DNA of 33,880 nucleotides from an uncultured Pelagibacteraceae bacterium (GTDB taxonomy: Bacteria; Pseudomonadota; Alphaproteobacteria; Pelagibacterales; Pelagibacteraceae), in NCBI GenBank assembly GCA_902611265.1, contig CACLYY010000008.1, forward strand, positions 1 through 33,880, in the 5' to 3' direction. Positions within the stretch are counted from its first letter, which is position 1; the number at the start of each line of letters is the position of its first letter. The translations under genes were made by a program, and so were the position numbers. The notes below the pieces were generated by a model. It saw only the letters and a program-made list of their open reading frames with translations, made no database searches and was not told where the DNA came from. Positions 32,169 to 33,880 of the stretch are shown here, in pieces.

Positions 32169-32810
32169 TTAGTTAAACTTATAATCTAACACGCACGCTA
32201 CAAGGTGAATTCTATTTTCTTCTCCACCGTTAAATGCATTATGATATTTTGTATTATTAGTTACCCAAACAGAACCATCTGCGGGCATATGCATTGCCAC
32301 ATTATCTATTACCATTAAACATCCAGGATTAGTTATTATAGGTATATGCAGTCTTGGTTCTGGATCTCTATGCCAACTTAATGTTGATCTAGGTTCTTTT
32401 AATAATATTCTTATTCTTCCTAACTTATATTTTGATGAGAGAACATCATAGACTTCTTTAAAGTATGTATTCTCATAATCCTTAATGAATTCAGAATAAC
32501 TCGACTCGTCAATACTCACATCTCTTGAAACCTCTTTTCCAGATTTGTCTGGCTTTGTCCAGTAAACACCTCTTGCTTTATTTCCTTTTATAGAATCTGG
32601 ATCTCCTGGTATTTGAGTCAAAGATATCGCGCCGAAATTTGTTACACCTGCATCCTCAAATTTTTTAATTTTAACAATTTGATTGTAAGCATCTTGAAGT
32701 TTATCTATATCAAATTGTATAGTTTGCTTTTGAAAATCACTGAAATCTAATACTCTATCATTATCGTTATGAAGATTTAAATTTATAATTTTATCTTTAA
32801 TTGATGTCAT
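32169..32810 (-). CDS. Fe(II)/2-oxoglutarate-dependent oxygenase, aspartyl/asparaginyl hydroxylase-like
   Basis: This 213-residue protein has the double-stranded beta-helix signature of the aspartyl/asparaginyl beta-hydroxylase group: the metal ligands His and Asp in STLSWHRDPEPRLHIPI (about 143-160), and the second His and the 2-oxoglutarate-binding Arg in KYHNAFNGGEENRIHLV (about 190-206). The N-terminal 60 residues have no clear motif. The target could be a protein side chain or a small molecule. Similar proteins occur in marine bacteria and phages. It is the first gene of the leftward operon that continues through rpiB and glyA to thiL. Its role there is unknown. Confidence 0.8.
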   Translation of the reverse strand: MTSIKDKIINLNLHNDNDRVLDFSDFQKQTIQFDIDKLQDAYNQIVKIKKFEDAGVTNFGAISLTQIPGDPDSIKGNKARGVYWTKPDKSGKEVSRDVSIDESSYSEFIKDYENTYFKEVYDVLSSKYKLGRIRILLKEPRSTLSWHRDPEPRLHIPIITNPGCLMVIDNVAMHMPADGSVWVTNNTKYHNAFNGGEENRIHLVACVLDYKFN

Positions 32811-32878
32811 GTTGATTGTTTTCTACTCATTTCTATATATATTTGTATAATAGATTTGTCGCATTATAAAAGTACATT
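32811..32878. promoter_or_regulatory. Divergent promoter region for hemB and the oxygenase-thiL operon
   Basis: In this 68-base spacer TATAAT on the plus strand (32846-32851) is a good -10 for hemB, about 28 bases before its ATG, and TATAAT on the minus strand (32863-32868) is a good -10 for the leftward operon. Neither has a strong -35. Because the two boxes lie 11 bases apart and face away from each other, the promoters must compete or be co-regulated. Confidence 0.45.
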
Positions 32879-33859
32879 ATGATTACAGGAAAATATCCAA
32901 ATTTAAGGCTTAGAAGATCAAGAAAATATGCATGGTCTAGAAGACTTGTTCAGGAAAATTCATTGTCATACAGTGATTTAATATTGCCTATTTTTTTGAT
33001 TGAAGGAAAAAATAGAAAAGAATCGATAAAATCTATGCCAAATGTTTATAGATATAGTGTAGATAAATTACAATCTGTTGTTACCAAGGCTATAAAAAAA
33101 GGGATTCCAATGGTTGCATTATTTCCACATACTCAAACAAAAAAAAAAGATGAATATGGCACAGAAGCATTAAATCCAGACAATTTAGTTTGTAGAGCAA
33201 TAAAGTTTATTAAAAAAAAATTTAAAAATAAAATTGGAATCATGTGTGATGTAGCGCTTGATCCTTATACTTCTCATGGCCATGATGGATTGTTAAAAAA
33301 AAGAAAAATTTTAAATGACGAAACCTTGGAAATACTTACTAAACAAGCTGTGCTCCAAGCTAAAATTGGATGTGATGTGATTGCACCATCAGATATGATG
33401 GATGGAAGAATCGGCAAAATAAGAAAAGCATTGGATAAAAATGATTTAAAAGATGTTCAGATTTTGTCATACGCAGTTAAATTTTCCTCTAGTTTTTATG
33501 GACCATTTAGAGATGCTGTCGGTTCAAAAAAATTGTTAAAGGGTGATAAAAAAACATACCAAATGGATTTTAGAAACTCCAATGAATCATTAAGAGAAGT
33601 TTCATTAGATATCAAAGAAGGTGCTGATATGATAATGGTTAAACCTGGTATGCCCTATCTTGATATAATTAAGAAGGTAAAGGATAATTTTAAAATACCA
33701 GTATTTGCATATCAAGTATCTGGTGAGTACAGTTTAATAATGAATGGAATTAATAAGAAACTGATAGAAAAAGAGTCTATAAAAGAGTCTCTTATTTCTT
33801 TTAAAAGAGCTGGAGCAAGTAGTATTGTGACTTATTTTGCAGACCAGATTGATCTTTGA
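32879..33859 (+). CDS. hemB: Delta-aminolevulinic acid dehydratase (porphobilinogen synthase)
   Basis: HemB condenses two 5-aminolevulinate molecules to porphobilinogen in heme synthesis. The 326-residue length is normal. Seen: YPNLRLRRSRKYAWSRRLVQE start, PIFLIEG, the metal-site region DVALDPYTSHGHDG, ASDMMDGR-like APSDMMDGRIGKIR, the Schiff-base Lys segments YAVKFSSSFYGPFRDA and MVKPGMPYLDII, and FAYQVSGEY. The cysteine cluster of zinc enzymes is replaced by Ala, Asp and Asp, which marks the cysteine-free (Mg/K-type) active site. Heme from this route would feed ctaA at the left of the window. The sequence ends 21 bases after the stop. Confidence 0.96.
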   Translation: MITGKYPNLRLRRSRKYAWSRRLVQENSLSYSDLILPIFLIEGKNRKESIKSMPNVYRYSVDKLQSVVTKAIKKGIPMVALFPHTQTKKKDEYGTEALNPDNLVCRAIKFIKKKFKNKIGIMCDVALDPYTSHGHDGLLKKRKILNDETLEILTKQAVLQAKIGCDVIAPSDMMDGRIGKIRKALDKNDLKDVQILSYAVKFSSSFYGPFRDAVGSKKLLKGDKKTYQMDFRNSNESLREVSLDIKEGADMIMVKPGMPYLDIIKKVKDNFKIPVFAYQVSGEYSLIMNGINKKLIEKESIKESLISFKRAGASSIVTYFADQIDL

Positions 33860-33880
33860 CTATTTAAGCAAATTAATAAA

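Noticed and set aside
1-33880. CRISPR array, insertion sequence, toxin-antitoxin or defence system
   Set aside because: No regularly spaced repeats, transposase, or toxin-antitoxin or defence gene pair was seen; the only mobility-type genes are the tyrosine recombinase and the GIY-YIG protein.

Overview
The window looks like a chromosome segment of a SAR11-type alphaproteobacterium ('Candidatus Pelagibacter' or a close relative). This is an inference from very low GC, proteins rich in Lys/Asn/Ile, spacers of a few bases or overlaps between most genes, and gene neighbourhoods (rpmF-plsX-ihfA-merR, rplM-rpsI-argC, nrdR-ribD-ribE-ribBA-ribH-nusB-thiL, glyA-rpiB) that fit Alphaproteobacteria. No rRNA, tRNA, insertion sequence or CRISPR array was found.

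Left conserved part (1-12318). A rightward operon holds rpmF, plsX, an IHF subunit, a MerR-type regulator and rpmG; fabH, which often sits between plsX and ihfA, is not there. A small chorismate mutase (minus) and heme A synthase (plus) follow. A leftward sulfur amino acid operon has two MetY-like O-acetylhomoserine sulfhydrylases flanking an alpha/beta hydrolase. Then come rplM-rpsI, argC, a tiny putative lipoprotein, hom, and two small-molecule transporters (AEC and EamA/DMT families).

Accessory zone (12319-15099). About 525 AT-rich bases without a gene contain a small relic that matches the 3' end of the neighbouring gene. Next are a single-domain O6-alkylguanine methyltransferase-like gene; a relatively GC-rich, highly foldable stretch (13126-13312) with GNRA-capped hairpins, a possible pseudoknot and an intrinsic terminator, read here as a candidate structured RNA; a two-gene membrane-protein module (54 aa protein plus a DUF2938-like protein with a TTG start); and a tyrosine recombinase whose upstream region has two strong inverted repeats.

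Surface-glycan island (15115-23274). A leftward, mostly overlapping operon encodes the whole route from sedoheptulose-7-phosphate to a nucleotide-activated D-glycero-D-manno-heptose (HddA, GmhA and an HddC-GmhB fusion), three glycosyltransferase proteins (one with two transferase modules) and a GIY-YIG nuclease at its head. A further glycosyltransferase-like gene faces the other way. With the adjacent recombinase, this is probably a variable genomic island for LPS or other surface polysaccharide.

Right conserved part (23261-33880). The H+-pumping pyrophosphatase hppA is followed, upstream on the same strand, by a long leftward operon running from an Fe(II)/2-oxoglutarate oxygenase through rpiB, glyA, nrdR, ribD, ribE, ribBA, ribH, nusB and thiL. 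The GTP cyclohydrolase II half of RibBA has lost its catalytic motifs. hemB (metal-site variant without cysteines) is transcribed divergently at the right edge.

All calls come from reading the sequence and recognising family motifs; no database or folding program was used.
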